Assembly (NCBI RefSeq): GCF_024723255.1
Contig: NZ_JANIAC010000003.1
Location: 62,001-126,000, forward strand
DNA from: Aestuariibaculum sp. M13
Lineage (GTDB): Bacteria; Bacteroidota; Bacteroidia; Flavobacteriales; Flavobacteriaceae
DNA length: 64,000 nucleotides
Direction of reading: 5' to 3'
Shown here: positions 35,331 through 43,265 of the stretch, in pieces
How the letters are laid out: every line of letters begins with the position of its first letter
Numbering within the stretch: position 1 is the stretch's first letter
Made by a program: the position numbers and the translations under genes
Notes under the pieces: generated by a model
The model's database searches: none
What the model was told of the DNA's origin: nothing
The model's input: the letters and a program-made list of their open reading frames with translations, nothing else

Positions 35331-36686
35331 ATGTCAAACGACATTAAGATTAAGAAAGGTCTGAATATAAAACTTAAAGGTGAGGCTGAAAAAACTGTTG
35401 AACAGGCAGTTATAAGTAAGTACTGCACGGTTAGACCTGAAGATTTCCACAGCGTAATTCCAAAACTTGTAGCTAAAGAAGGTACCACATTAAAAGCGGG
35501 TGAAACGATTTTTTATGATAAATCGAATGAGTCTGTGAAATTTGTGTCGCCTGTATCTGGAACTGTAGTTGAGGTAGTTCGTGGACCAAAACGTAGAGTA
35601 GATGCTGTTAAAATAGAAGTTGATAGCGAACAAGTGTACTTAGACAACGGTAAGTTTGATGTCGATGCGGCTAACCCAGGAATGGTTAAGGCGCATTTAT
35701 TGGCTTCAGGCTGTTGGCCATTTATCAAACAACGTCCTTATGATGTTGTGGCTAACCCGTCTAAAACACCAAAGGCTATTTTTATTTCAGGTTACGCAAG
35801 TGCACCTTTAGCAGCCGATTTAGATTTTACTTTAAAAGGTAAAGAAGCAGAATTACAAGCTGCCGTTACTGCCATAGGGAAATTAACCGAAGGTAAAGTA
35901 CACGTGTCTGTTGGTGCTAATTCTAATTCGCCTTTAGCAGGTTTATCTGGAATTACACTTCACAAAGTATCAGGACCACACCCTTCAGGGAATGTAGGTA
36001 CATTAATTAACAGAGTAGACCCTGTTAATAAAGGTGAAGTTGTTTGGACGGTAAACGCACAGGATCTTGTTATTATAGGTGAATTATTGTTAACTGGTAA
36101 ATTTAACGCAGAGCGTATTGTTGCTTTAGCAGGTTCTGAGATAGAAAAACCACGTTACTTTAAAACCAAAATTGGTAGCGAAGTAGCAACTATGATTTAC
36201 GATAAAGGTATTACTCAAGACTCTAATGCTCGTGTAATTTCAGGAAACGTTTTAAGTGGAAAACAAGTAAGACCAGATGGTGCTTTAGATTATTACAGCA
36301 ATGTAATAACTGTAATTCCAGAAGGAGATGATTACGATTTCTTTGGATGGAATAAACCTGTATTCAACAAAATTTCTACTTCTAGAGCATTAACCTTCTC
36401 TTGGTTAAACCCTAAAAAAGAATACAACTTAGATACCAATACAAATGGTGAACACCGTGCTTTCGTTGTTACTGGTGGTTACGAAGAAGTATTTCCTTTA
36501 GATATTTATCCATTACAAATTTTAAAAGCTTGTATGTATAAAGATTTAGATGAAATGGAAGCTTTAGGAATGTATGAAGTAGCTCCTGAAGATTTTGCAT
36601 TAACTGAGTTTGTTTGTGTATCTAAGCAACCACATCAAAAAATTATTAGAGAGGGCTTAGATTTAATGCTTAAAGAAATTGGATAA
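35331..36686 (+). CDS. nqrA: Na+-translocating NADH:quinone oxidoreductase subunit A
   Basis: 451 residues, full length. N-terminal 'DIKIKKGLNIKLKGEAEK' and 'VRPEDFHSVIPKLVAKEGTTLKAGETIFYDK' are standard NqrA blocks. The middle has 'ISGYASAPLAADLDF' and the C-terminus 'EVFPLDIYPLQILKACMYKDLDEMEALGMYEVAPEDFALTEFVC' in separate pieces. NqrA is the peripheral cytoplasmic subunit that contacts quinone. First gene of a six-gene operon; the gap of 110 bases to nqrB contains two hairpins. Confidence 0.96.
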   Translation: MSNDIKIKKGLNIKLKGEAEKTVEQAVISKYCTVRPEDFHSVIPKLVAKEGTTLKAGETIFYDKSNESVKFVSPVSGTVVEVVRGPKRRVDAVKIEVDSEQVYLDNGKFDVDAANPGMVKAHLLASGCWPFIKQRPYDVVANPSKTPKAIFISGYASAPLAADLDFTLKGKEAELQAAVTAIGKLTEGKVHVSVGANSNSPLAGLSGITLHKVSGPHPSGNVGTLINRVDPVNKGEVVWTVNAQDLVIIGELLLTGKFNAERIVALAGSEIEKPRYFKTKIGSEVATMIYDKGITQDSNARVISGNVLSGKQVRPDGALDYYSNVITVIPEGDDYDFFGWNKPVFNKISTSRALTFSWLNPKKEYNLDTNTNGEHRAFVVTGGYEEVFPLDIYPLQILKACMYKDLDEMEALGMYEVAPEDFALTEFVCVSKQPHQKIIREGLDLMLKEIG

Positions 36687-36703
36687 TTATTCCTTTTGTG
36701 AAG

Positions 36704-36771
36704 CAAAATGAAAAATGAAGTTTTCTTCGTTTTGTTAAGCAGAGTGAAAAATAAAATCTTATTCATTTTTC
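36704..36771 (+). other. Two intercistronic hairpins between nqrA and nqrB
   Basis: Hairpin 1 (36704-36734) pairs caaaatgaa with ttcgttttg (one G-U pair). Hairpin 2 (36746-36771) pairs gaaaaat with atttttc. Neither has a U run, so they are not ordinary terminators. They could set an mRNA processing or stability boundary between nqrA and the rest. Functional meaning is inference. Confidence 0.4.
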
Positions 36772-36796
36772 TAATTAAAAATGAAAACTATAAAAA

Positions 36797-38023
36797 ATGA
36801 GTTTAAAAAATAAATTACATGTTTTAAAAGAAAAGTATAAAAGCACGAAGTTTGCTCCTGCGTTCAACGCGCTTCATACGTTCTTATACTTGCCAAACGA
36901 GACCACTCACGGTGGAACTCATGTTAAGGCTGCAGATGATTTAAAGCGTACCATGAATACGGTTATCATGGCTATGATTCCGTGTTTAATTTTCGGAATG
37001 TTTAACGCGGGGTATCAACACAATTTAGCTGTTGGTTCTATCGATGCAGTTTCAAGTGGTTTCTTTAGTTCAGAATTCTGGACTTTAGCAAACTTCATGA
37101 TTGGTTTCTGGAAAATACTTCCGTTAGTAATCGTGTCTTACGGTGTTGGTTTAGGAATTGAGTTCTTATTCGCTATCATCAAAAAACACGAAGTTGAAGA
37201 AGGATACTTAGTAACTGGTATGTTAGTGCCACTTATTGTACCTATCGATATTCCGCTTTGGATGCTTGCAGTAGCAGTAGCTTTCGGTGTTGTAATTGGT
37301 AAGGAAGTATTTGGAGGTACAGGAATGAATATTCTTAACCCGGCTCTAACCATTCGTGCATTTTTATTCTTCGCATATCCAACCTGGATGTCTGGAGATA
37401 AAGTATGGGTAGAAGGTGCAGTTGAAAGAACTAACGAGATTGCTGCCGGAGCTAATTTAGATGCTATTTCTGGTGAAACTATTTTAGGAAGCTTAGCGCA
37501 AGGAAAGGAATTTGCTTATTCAGTTTCAGATATGTTCTTAGGATTTATTCCTGGATCTGTTGGTGAAACGTCTACAGTATTAATCCTTTTAGGAGGTTTA
37601 TTCTTAATCTTCACTAAAATTGGAAGCTGGAGAATTATGTTATCTTCTGTAGTAGGAGCTATTGTAATGGGATTAATCTTCAATCAGGTTGTTGATGCTG
37701 GTATTATTTCTGAAGCAAGTAAGTTCTATGGCTTAATGAGCACCCCATTCTGGCACCACTTATTAATTGGAGGTTTTGCTTTTGGTACGGTGTTTATGGC
37801 TACAGATCCTGTAACAGCTTCACAAACCAATAAAGGAAAATGGATTTACGGATTCTTAATAGGATTTATCTCTATCTTAATTCGTGTATTTAACCCGGCA
37901 TATCCAGAGGGTGTAATGTTAGCGATTCTTTTAATGAACGTATTTGCACCAACTATCGATCATTACGTAGTTCAAGGTAATGTGAAGAAAAGAATGAAAC
38001 GTTTAAAAGCTAAAGTTGCATAA
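36797..38023 (+). CDS. nqrB: Na+-translocating NADH:quinone oxidoreductase subunit B
   Basis: 408 residues with about 10 transmembrane helices. N-terminal 'LYLPNETTHGGTHVKAADDLKRTMNTVIMAMIPC' region and 'MNILNPALTIRAFLFFAYP' are family blocks. The expected covalent FMN site is T228, in 'DAISGETILG'; in Vibrio the matching sequence is SGAT, so an E replaces the A. 'FMATDPVTASQTNKGKW' is the conserved late loop. NqrB carries riboflavin and FMN and forms the Na+ path with NqrD and NqrE. Its start is 110 bases after nqrA, and nqrC follows after 2 bases. Confidence 0.95.
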   Translation: MSLKNKLHVLKEKYKSTKFAPAFNALHTFLYLPNETTHGGTHVKAADDLKRTMNTVIMAMIPCLIFGMFNAGYQHNLAVGSIDAVSSGFFSSEFWTLANFMIGFWKILPLVIVSYGVGLGIEFLFAIIKKHEVEEGYLVTGMLVPLIVPIDIPLWMLAVAVAFGVVIGKEVFGGTGMNILNPALTIRAFLFFAYPTWMSGDKVWVEGAVERTNEIAAGANLDAISGETILGSLAQGKEFAYSVSDMFLGFIPGSVGETSTVLILLGGLFLIFTKIGSWRIMLSSVVGAIVMGLIFNQVVDAGIISEASKFYGLMSTPFWHHLLIGGFAFGTVFMATDPVTASQTNKGKWIYGFLIGFISILIRVFNPAYPEGVMLAILLMNVFAPTIDHYVVQGNVKKRMKRLKAKVA

Positions 38024-38025
38024 CG

Positions 38026-38778
38026 ATGGAAAATAGAACAGACAAAAATTCATATACTATTCTATTTGCGATAGCAATGGTAGTAATTGTAGGAGCCTTA
38101 TTAGCATTTACGGCTTCTTCATTAAGTCCGAAGATTTCAGAAAATATGCGTATAGAAAAACAACAAAATATTCTATATGCCATGGGAGTAAATAATAACG
38201 ATGCTGGTAGTGCTGTGTTTGTAGATACTAAAGAAGCTTCAGAATTATTCTCTAAATATATTACTAAGCAAGAGGTTATTAAAAATGGTAACGTTGAAGA
38301 AAATGACCAGGCTTATTTAATAGACCTTAAAAAAGATAAAGCTGCTGCCGGTGGTGATGCTGCTAAGCGTAACTTACCTCTTTTTGTTGGAGAGAAAGAC
38401 GGAAAAACATTTTACATCGTACCTATCTACGGAAAAGGACTTTGGGATGCTATCTGGGGATATGTTTCTATGGATGAGAATATGGTTATTCAAGGAGCAT
38501 ACTTCGATCACAAAGGAGAAACGCCAGGGTTAGGAGCAAACATTAAAGAGCGTTTCTTTATGGACGATTTTATTGGTGAGCATTTATTAGACGCTAACGG
38601 AAACTTTAAAGGAGTTGACGTAGCTAAAGGAAATGCCGATCCTACAAACGAAGATAAAACAGATAATGAGGTTGATGCTATTGCTGGTGCTACTATTACA
38701 GGTAATGGTGTTGCAGCAATGATAAAAAGTGATTTAAAGCTTTATAAACCTTATTTTGATAATTTAAAAAATAATTAA
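38026..38778 (+). CDS. nqrC: Na+-translocating NADH:quinone oxidoreductase subunit C
   Basis: 250 residues. One N-terminal transmembrane helix (ILFAIAMVVIVGALLAFTA), then a periplasmic FMN-binding domain with 'IYGKGLWDAIWGYVSMDENMVIQGAYFDHKGETPGLGA'-type blocks in short pieces. The covalent FMN attaches to T223 in 'VDAIAGATITG', matching the D-x-x-(S/A)-G-A-T flavinylation motif recognised by ApbE (gene at 45205). It passes electrons between the FMNs of NqrC and NqrB. nqrB and nqrD flank it with gaps of 2 and 4 bases. Confidence 0.96.
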   Translation: MENRTDKNSYTILFAIAMVVIVGALLAFTASSLSPKISENMRIEKQQNILYAMGVNNNDAGSAVFVDTKEASELFSKYITKQEVIKNGNVEENDQAYLIDLKKDKAAAGGDAAKRNLPLFVGEKDGKTFYIVPIYGKGLWDAIWGYVSMDENMVIQGAYFDHKGETPGLGANIKERFFMDDFIGEHLLDANGNFKGVDVAKGNADPTNEDKTDNEVDAIAGATITGNGVAAMIKSDLKLYKPYFDNLKNN

Positions 38779-38782
38779 TCGT

Positions 38783-39427
38783 ATGGGACTTTTATCAAAA
38801 AAAGACGCAAAGTTAATTACAGATCCGTTAGCAGATAATAACCCAATTACTATTCAGGTATTAGGTATTTGTTCTGCTTTAGCAATTACAGCGCAGTTAA
38901 AAGCATCAATTGTAATGGCTATTTCGGTAATGGCTGTGTTAGGTATAGGTAACGTTGTTATCTCTTTAATGAGAAACATTATACCTTCAAAAATTAGAAT
39001 TATAGTTCAGTTAGTTGTTGTTGCAGCTTTAGTAATTATAGTAGACCAGGTATTAAAAGCATTCTCATACGAATTAAGTAAAACATTATCGGTATTCGTT
39101 GGTTTAATTATTACCAACTGTATTATTATGGGACGTTTTGAAGCTTTTGCTTTAGGTAACGGACCATGGAGATCGTTTTTAGACGGTATTGGTAATGCTG
39201 CTGGTTATGGTTTAATTTTAGTTATCGTTGGTTTCTTTAGAGAATTATTAGGTTCTGGTACGTTATTAGGATTTAAAGTTTTAGGAGACCCAATTGAAAA
39301 AACTGGATTATATGCCATAGGATATGAAAATAATGGTTTCATGTTATTATCGCCAATGGCGTTAATCGTGGTAGGTATCATTATTTGGGTACAACGTTCT
39401 AGAAATAAAGCATTAATCGAAGACTAG
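38783..39427 (+). CDS. nqrD: Na+-translocating NADH:quinone oxidoreductase subunit D
   Basis: 214 residues, six predicted transmembrane helices, the normal size. 'DPLADNNPITIQVLGICSALAITAQLK' near the N-terminus, 'VGLIITNCIIMGRFEAFA' with the conserved NC of the central membrane Fe-S site, and 'DGIGNAAGYGLILVIVGFFRELLGSG' (in parts) are diagnostic of the NqrD/RnfE family. With NqrE it forms the pseudo-symmetric membrane core that holds an Fe-S centre. The gap to nqrE is 46 bases. Confidence 0.95.
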   Translation: MGLLSKKDAKLITDPLADNNPITIQVLGICSALAITAQLKASIVMAISVMAVLGIGNVVISLMRNIIPSKIRIIVQLVVVAALVIIVDQVLKAFSYELSKTLSVFVGLIITNCIIMGRFEAFALGNGPWRSFLDGIGNAAGYGLILVIVGFFRELLGSGTLLGFKVLGDPIEKTGLYAIGYENNGFMLLSPMALIVVGIIIWVQRSRNKALIED

Positions 39428-39473
39428 TCTCTAATTTAGGATTCTGTTTTTCAGAATTCATAATTGAAAACAT

Positions 39474-40214
39474 ATGGAACATTTAGAATTATTTTTAAAA
39501 TCAATATTTATAGATAACATGGTATTTGCTACGTTCTTAGGAATGTGTTCTTACCTTGCAGTATCTAAAAAAGTTTCAACAGCTGTTGGTTTAGGGGCTG
39601 CCGTTATTTTCGTAATGCTTATAACAGTACCTTTAAACTGGTTGTTAGATCAGTATATTTTACAACCAGGTGCTTTAAAATGGTTAGGTGAAGAATATGC
39701 AGCTTACGATTTAAGTTTCTTATCATTCATCTTATTCATCGCTACTATTGCAACCATGGTACAGTTAGTAGAAATCGTTGTAGAGAAGTTCTCTCCATCA
39801 TTATATAACTCGCTTGGTATTTTCTTACCACTTATCGCAGTAAACTGTGCAATTTTAGGAGGTTCATTATTCATGCAATCTCGTGAAATCCCAACTTTAG
39901 GTTTAGCAACTGTATACGGTGTAGGTTCAGGTATTGGATGGTTTTTAGCAATCTTAGCAATTGCTGCTATACGTGAGAAAATCAGATATTCAAACGTGCC
40001 GCCTGCATTACGTGGTTTAGGTATTACCTTTATCATTACCGGGTTAATGGCGATTGGATTCATGAGTTTTGGTGGTATGTTAACTGGCGGTGATGATGAG
40101 GCTAAGAAAGAAGAGAAAACAGCTTCTGTTCAAGAGGAAACATCAAACGATCAGGTTGCTTTAAATGCAGCTGAAACAGAAAAAGAAGAGTTAGCTAACA
40201 ATACAAATAATTAA
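39474..40214 (+). CDS. nqrE: Na+-translocating NADH:quinone oxidoreductase subunit E, with acidic C-terminal extension
   Basis: 246 residues, about 45 more than the Vibrio subunit (~198). The core (residues 1-~200) has six helices and '[23 protein letters not shown]' with the conserved cysteine of the shared Fe-S site. After '[12 protein letters not shown]' comes a low-complexity Glu/Lys/Thr/Asn-rich tail (~40 residues, [16 protein letters not shown] onward) with no predicted structure. The tail is outside the known fold, and its role is unknown. nqrF begins one base after the stop. Confidence 0.95.
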   Translation: MEHLELFLKSIFIDNMVFATFLGMCSYLAVSKKVSTAVGLGAAVIFVMLITVPLNWLLDQYILQPGALKWLGEEYAAYDLSFLSFILFIATIATMVQLVEIVVEKFSPSLYNSLGIFLPLIAVNCAILGGSLFMQSREIPTLGLATVYGVGSGIGWFLAILAIAAIREKIRYSNVPPALRGLGITFIITGLMAIGFMSFGGMLTGGDDEAKKEEKTASVQEETSNDQVALNAAETEKEELANNTNN

Positions 40215-40215
40215 G

Positions 40216-41526
40216 ATGATTTTATTAGCAGCAGGTACAACAGGAACAATAGTAGCAACGGTAGTAGCGTTCTTAATTATTACGCTTTTACTGGTTACCT
40301 TGCTATTAGTAGTAAAACAAAAGTTATCGCCTTCAGGGCCGGTAAAGATTACTATTAACGGTGAAAAGGAAATCGAAGTTGCCTCAGGAGGTAGTTTATT
40401 ATCTACTTTAGGAAATCAAAAAATATTTTTACCATCAGCTTGTGGTGGTGGAGGAACGTGTATTCAGTGTGAGTGTCACGTAAATTCAGGTGGAGGAGAA
40501 GCACTTCCAACAGAAACACCTCACTTTACACGTAAAGAGTTACAACACGGAGCGCGTTTAGCTTGTCAGGTTAAGGTAAAGCAAGATATGGATATCACAA
40601 TTCCTGAAGAGGTATTTGGTATCAAAAAATGGGAAGCAGAAGTTGTACGTAACTACAACGTGGCATCCTTCATTAAAGAATTCGTAGTACGTATCCCTGA
40701 AGATATGAACTATAAGGCGGGAGGGTATATTCAAATTGAAATCCCTAAGTGTGAAATTAAATATTCAGATATCGATATTACAGCGCACCCTGAAGAACAT
40801 GAAACTCCGGATAAGTTCCAGGCAGAGTGGGATAAATTCGGATTATGGCCGTTAGTAATGAAAAATGACGATACGGTTGAAAGAGCTTACTCTATGGCTT
40901 CTTACCCAGCTGAAGGACGTGATATCATGCTTAACGTACGTATTGCAACTCCGCCATGGGATAGAAATAAAAATGGTTGGATGGATGTAAATCCAGGGGT
41001 AGCTTCATCTTACATTTTCTCAAGAAAGCCAGGTGATAAAGTAACCATTTCTGGTCCTTACGGTGAGTTCTTTATTAACGAGTCTGAAGCAGAAATGCTT
41101 TATGTTGGTGGTGGAGCTGGTATGGCGCCAATGCGTTCACACTTATACCACTTATTCAAAACATTAAGAACAGGACGTAAAGTTACTTATTGGTACGGTG
41201 GACGTTCTAAGCGTGAGTTATTCTACTTAGATCACTTCTATCAATTGGAGAAAGAATTCCCTAACTTCCGTTTCTTCTTAGCGCTTTCTGAGCCGTTACC
41301 AGAAGATAACTGGAAAGTTAAAGCAGATATTGACTCTGAAGGTGATGGTTTCGTAGGATTCATTCACAATTGTGTTATTGATAACTACTTAAGTAAACAC
41401 GATGCTCCAGAAGATATTGAATTATATTTCTGTGGACCACCGTTAATGAATAAGGCGGTACAAAAAATGGGAGAAGATTTTGGTCTTCCAGATGAAAACA
41501 TCAGATTTGATGATTTCGGAGGATAA
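40216..41526 (+). CDS. nqrF: Na+-translocating NADH:quinone oxidoreductase subunit F
   Basis: 436 residues. One N-terminal transmembrane helix (VVAFLIITLLLVTLLLVV) is followed by a plant-type [2Fe-2S] ferredoxin domain with ligands C76, C82, C85 and C117 (CGGGGTCIQC ... LACQ). Next is an FAD domain with 'RAYSMASYP' and an NAD-binding domain with 'LYVGGGAGMAPMRSH', 'YWYGGRSKRELFY' and 'YFCGPPLMNKAV'. It is the NADH entry point of the pump. Last gene of the operon, closed by a terminator at 41543. Confidence 0.97.
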   Translation: MILLAAGTTGTIVATVVAFLIITLLLVTLLLVVKQKLSPSGPVKITINGEKEIEVASGGSLLSTLGNQKIFLPSACGGGGTCIQCECHVNSGGGEALPTETPHFTRKELQHGARLACQVKVKQDMDITIPEEVFGIKKWEAEVVRNYNVASFIKEFVVRIPEDMNYKAGGYIQIEIPKCEIKYSDIDITAHPEEHETPDKFQAEWDKFGLWPLVMKNDDTVERAYSMASYPAEGRDIMLNVRIATPPWDRNKNGWMDVNPGVASSYIFSRKPGDKVTISGPYGEFFINESEAEMLYVGGGAGMAPMRSHLYHLFKTLRTGRKVTYWYGGRSKRELFYLDHFYQLEKEFPNFRFFLALSEPLPEDNWKVKADIDSEGDGFVGFIHNCVIDNYLSKHDAPEDIELYFCGPPLMNKAVQKMGEDFGLPDENIRFDDFGG

Positions 41527-41542
41527 TCCAAAACTTATGATA

Positions 41543-41579
41543 CAAAAAAAGTCAACTCAAACGAGTTGGCTTTTTTTAT
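41543..41579. terminator. nqr operon terminator
   Basis: The stem gtcaactc / gagttggc with flanking A7 and T7 runs follows nqrF by 17 bases. The A run would let it also stop the convergent cytochrome c transcript. Confidence 0.85.
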
Positions 41580-41593
41580 ACGCTGTATTTTTA

Positions 41594-42184
41594 TTAATTC
41601 ATTTTAGGAGGAATATTGCTTGGTACTATGTTTTCAATCGGTTTAATCGTTTTTAAATAAGCGAAAATAGCCTTTAAATCGTCGTCTGGTAGGTTTTTGT
41701 ACGATTGCCACGGCATTGGCGGTAATAGTGGTCTGCTGCCTTCCATACCTTTATAAAGGCCTAGTTTAATAGCTGTTAAAAACTGGGCTTCACTCCATGA
41801 CCCAATACCAGTTGCATCTGGTGTTAAGTTCGCTCCAAACGATGTCCCCCATGGGCCTGTGGCAGCTGTTAAACCCATGTTGAATAACAAATATGATTTG
41901 GCTGTGGTTTCATCATAAGGCGGTAAAATTTCATCTGCTGGATGACCAGAAAGTAAACGATCGAAATCCAGTTCCATACCTTTTTCAGTAAACTTTTTTG
42001 GAGTATGACAGTCGTGGCAACCAATGGCATTAACCAAATGTTTACCACGTTTTATGGGATCAACAGCGACTTCTTTTACTTCAATCGATTCATAAACTTC
42101 GGTAGATTCTTTTTTTTCTTTTGAAATACACGCCAAAAGAGCGGCACTACACAATGTTGAAAAAATAAATTGTTTTGTTTTCAT
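41594..42184 (-). CDS. Mono-heme cytochrome c lipoprotein
   Basis: 196 residues. Lipobox ALLAC (Cys19), then a Lys/Glu-rich linker. One heme c site C56-H-D-C59-H60 in 'IGCHDCHTPKKF'. Near the C-terminus 'PPMPWQSYKNLPDDDLKAIFAYLKTIKP' provides the usual distal methionine and final helix of class I cytochromes. Exported and membrane-anchored by lipid. The domain resembles cytochromes that feed terminal oxidases or alcohol dehydrogenases. It is convergent with the nqr operon and has no obvious enzymatic partner gene beside it. Confidence 0.85.
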   Translation of the reverse strand: MKTKQFIFSTLCSAALLACISKEKKESTEVYESIEVKEVAVDPIKRGKHLVNAIGCHDCHTPKKFTEKGMELDFDRLLSGHPADEILPPYDETTAKSYLLFNMGLTAATGPWGTSFGANLTPDATGIGSWSEAQFLTAIKLGLYKGMEGSRPLLPPMPWQSYKNLPDDDLKAIFAYLKTIKPIENIVPSNIPPKMN

Positions 42185-42300
42185 ATAATATTGGTTAGAG
42201 GTTAATTATGTGAAAACTAAAAGTAAGAAAATGTTTCTAAATAGCTGATTTAATTCTATTTAAGGAAATAATATCAGATGAATGAAAAATAATGCAATGG

Positions 42301-42699
42301 TTATATGGAGTCTACGATGTTTATTTCAACGTTATAATTATTTTGTTCAGAAGAAGTGGTATTTACCGGATAAGGTAAAACATCAAGTAATGTAAATTTA
42401 AAACCTTTTAAAATGGAATCTGTTTGAAAACCTCTGAATGTGTTTAAAGTAAAACTAGTATTTTCGTTTGGCGATTTTAATGAAAAATAAACTGAAGCAT
42501 TACCTTCCCATATGCAAACTACATCTTCCGGGCAACGCGAGTCTGAAATAGAATCAACACAAAGTTCGTAGTTTGATTCAATAAGTTTGTAACAGCGGTT
42601 ATTTTTTAACTTGTAATTGCCATAGGATAAGATGTCATTTGAAGAACAAGAAATAATTATTAAGGACAAAAATAAGGAACAACAAACTTTCATGAACAT
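42301..42699 (-). CDS. Hypothetical small lipoprotein with SRCP...CIWxG motif
   Basis: 132 residues (or 130 from the second Met at 42693). Lipobox LIIISC followed by SSND. The mature part has a cysteine cluster: 'NNRCYKLI', 'YELCVDSISDSRCPEDVVCIWEGNASV'. The last part, S-R-C-P-x4-C-x-W-x-G-x-A, looks like a conserved signature I have the impression of seeing in small exported proteins of Bacteroidota, without a function attached. Four cysteines suggest two disulfides. Not visibly in an operon. Confidence 0.6.
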   Translation of the reverse strand: MFMKVCCSLFLSLIIISCSSNDILSYGNYKLKNNRCYKLIESNYELCVDSISDSRCPEDVVCIWEGNASVYFSLKSPNENTSFTLNTFRGFQTDSILKGFKFTLLDVLPYPVNTTSSEQNNYNVEINIVDSI

Positions 42700-42752
42700 T
42701 GGTTTTGGTATAAGATGCCCAGTTAATTAATTGGTTGCGCTTAGGAAAAGAT

Positions 42753-43208
42753 TTATTTTAAAACCAACGACTTTTTTGAGATTCTCAAATTATCAAAAAG
42801 TTCGGTGTAGTCCATCACATTCGGGCTTTTATCTAACTCGCATAGTAGTTCAATAACCGCTTGCAGTCCTTTGAATAGATTGTCTTTGTTTGTTGGGTTT
42901 TCAGGCTTGTTATTTTTGAAATGCAATGGTAATTGATATCCACAGGCTTTTAAAAAAGTGACTTCAATAAGAAGTAATTCTGAAGGGGTATAGCCATTAA
43001 ACCGTTTTCCGAAGGCCTCATTAATGTGACCAATATAATTGAGTTTCGTTGAGCCGTGATCATCAGAGAAGTGTTTCCAGGCATCTGAATGATCTAAAAT
43101 GTTACCCACAGCACATTGTTTACAACACTCCGGATGAAGGCAATCATCGTGAAATGCCGTGTATAATTTTTTTATGGCAATATCTAAACGGTTATTTGCT
43201 GTTTTCAT
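42753..43208 (-). CDS. Conserved hypothetical cytoplasmic protein with cysteine cluster
   Basis: 151 residues without signal peptide or membrane helix. Near the N-terminus 'CLHPECCKQCAVGN' groups four cysteines and a histidine that could bind a metal or Fe-S centre. 'WKHFSDDHGSTKLNYIGHINEAFGKRFNGYTPSELL' follows in short pieces and adds more histidines. The C-terminal half is helical. I do not recognise a named domain. Its place near nqr and apbE, both Fe-S or flavin related, may hint at a cofactor role; that is weak inference. Confidence 0.6.
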   Translation of the reverse strand: MKTANNRLDIAIKKLYTAFHDDCLHPECCKQCAVGNILDHSDAWKHFSDDHGSTKLNYIGHINEAFGKRFNGYTPSELLLIEVTFLKACGYQLPLHFKNNKPENPTNKDNLFKGLQAVIELLCELDKSPNVMDYTELFDNLRISKKSLVLK

Positions 43209-43265
43209 AATACAGATGCTTTCCCTAATTTATTAAAAATCAGATCTCTTTCCAAAACGAGTGTG

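Noticed and set aside
39704-40063. 119-codon open frame on the - strand opposite nqrE
   Set aside because: It mirrors nqrE codons, has no start context or motif, and nqrE is certain.
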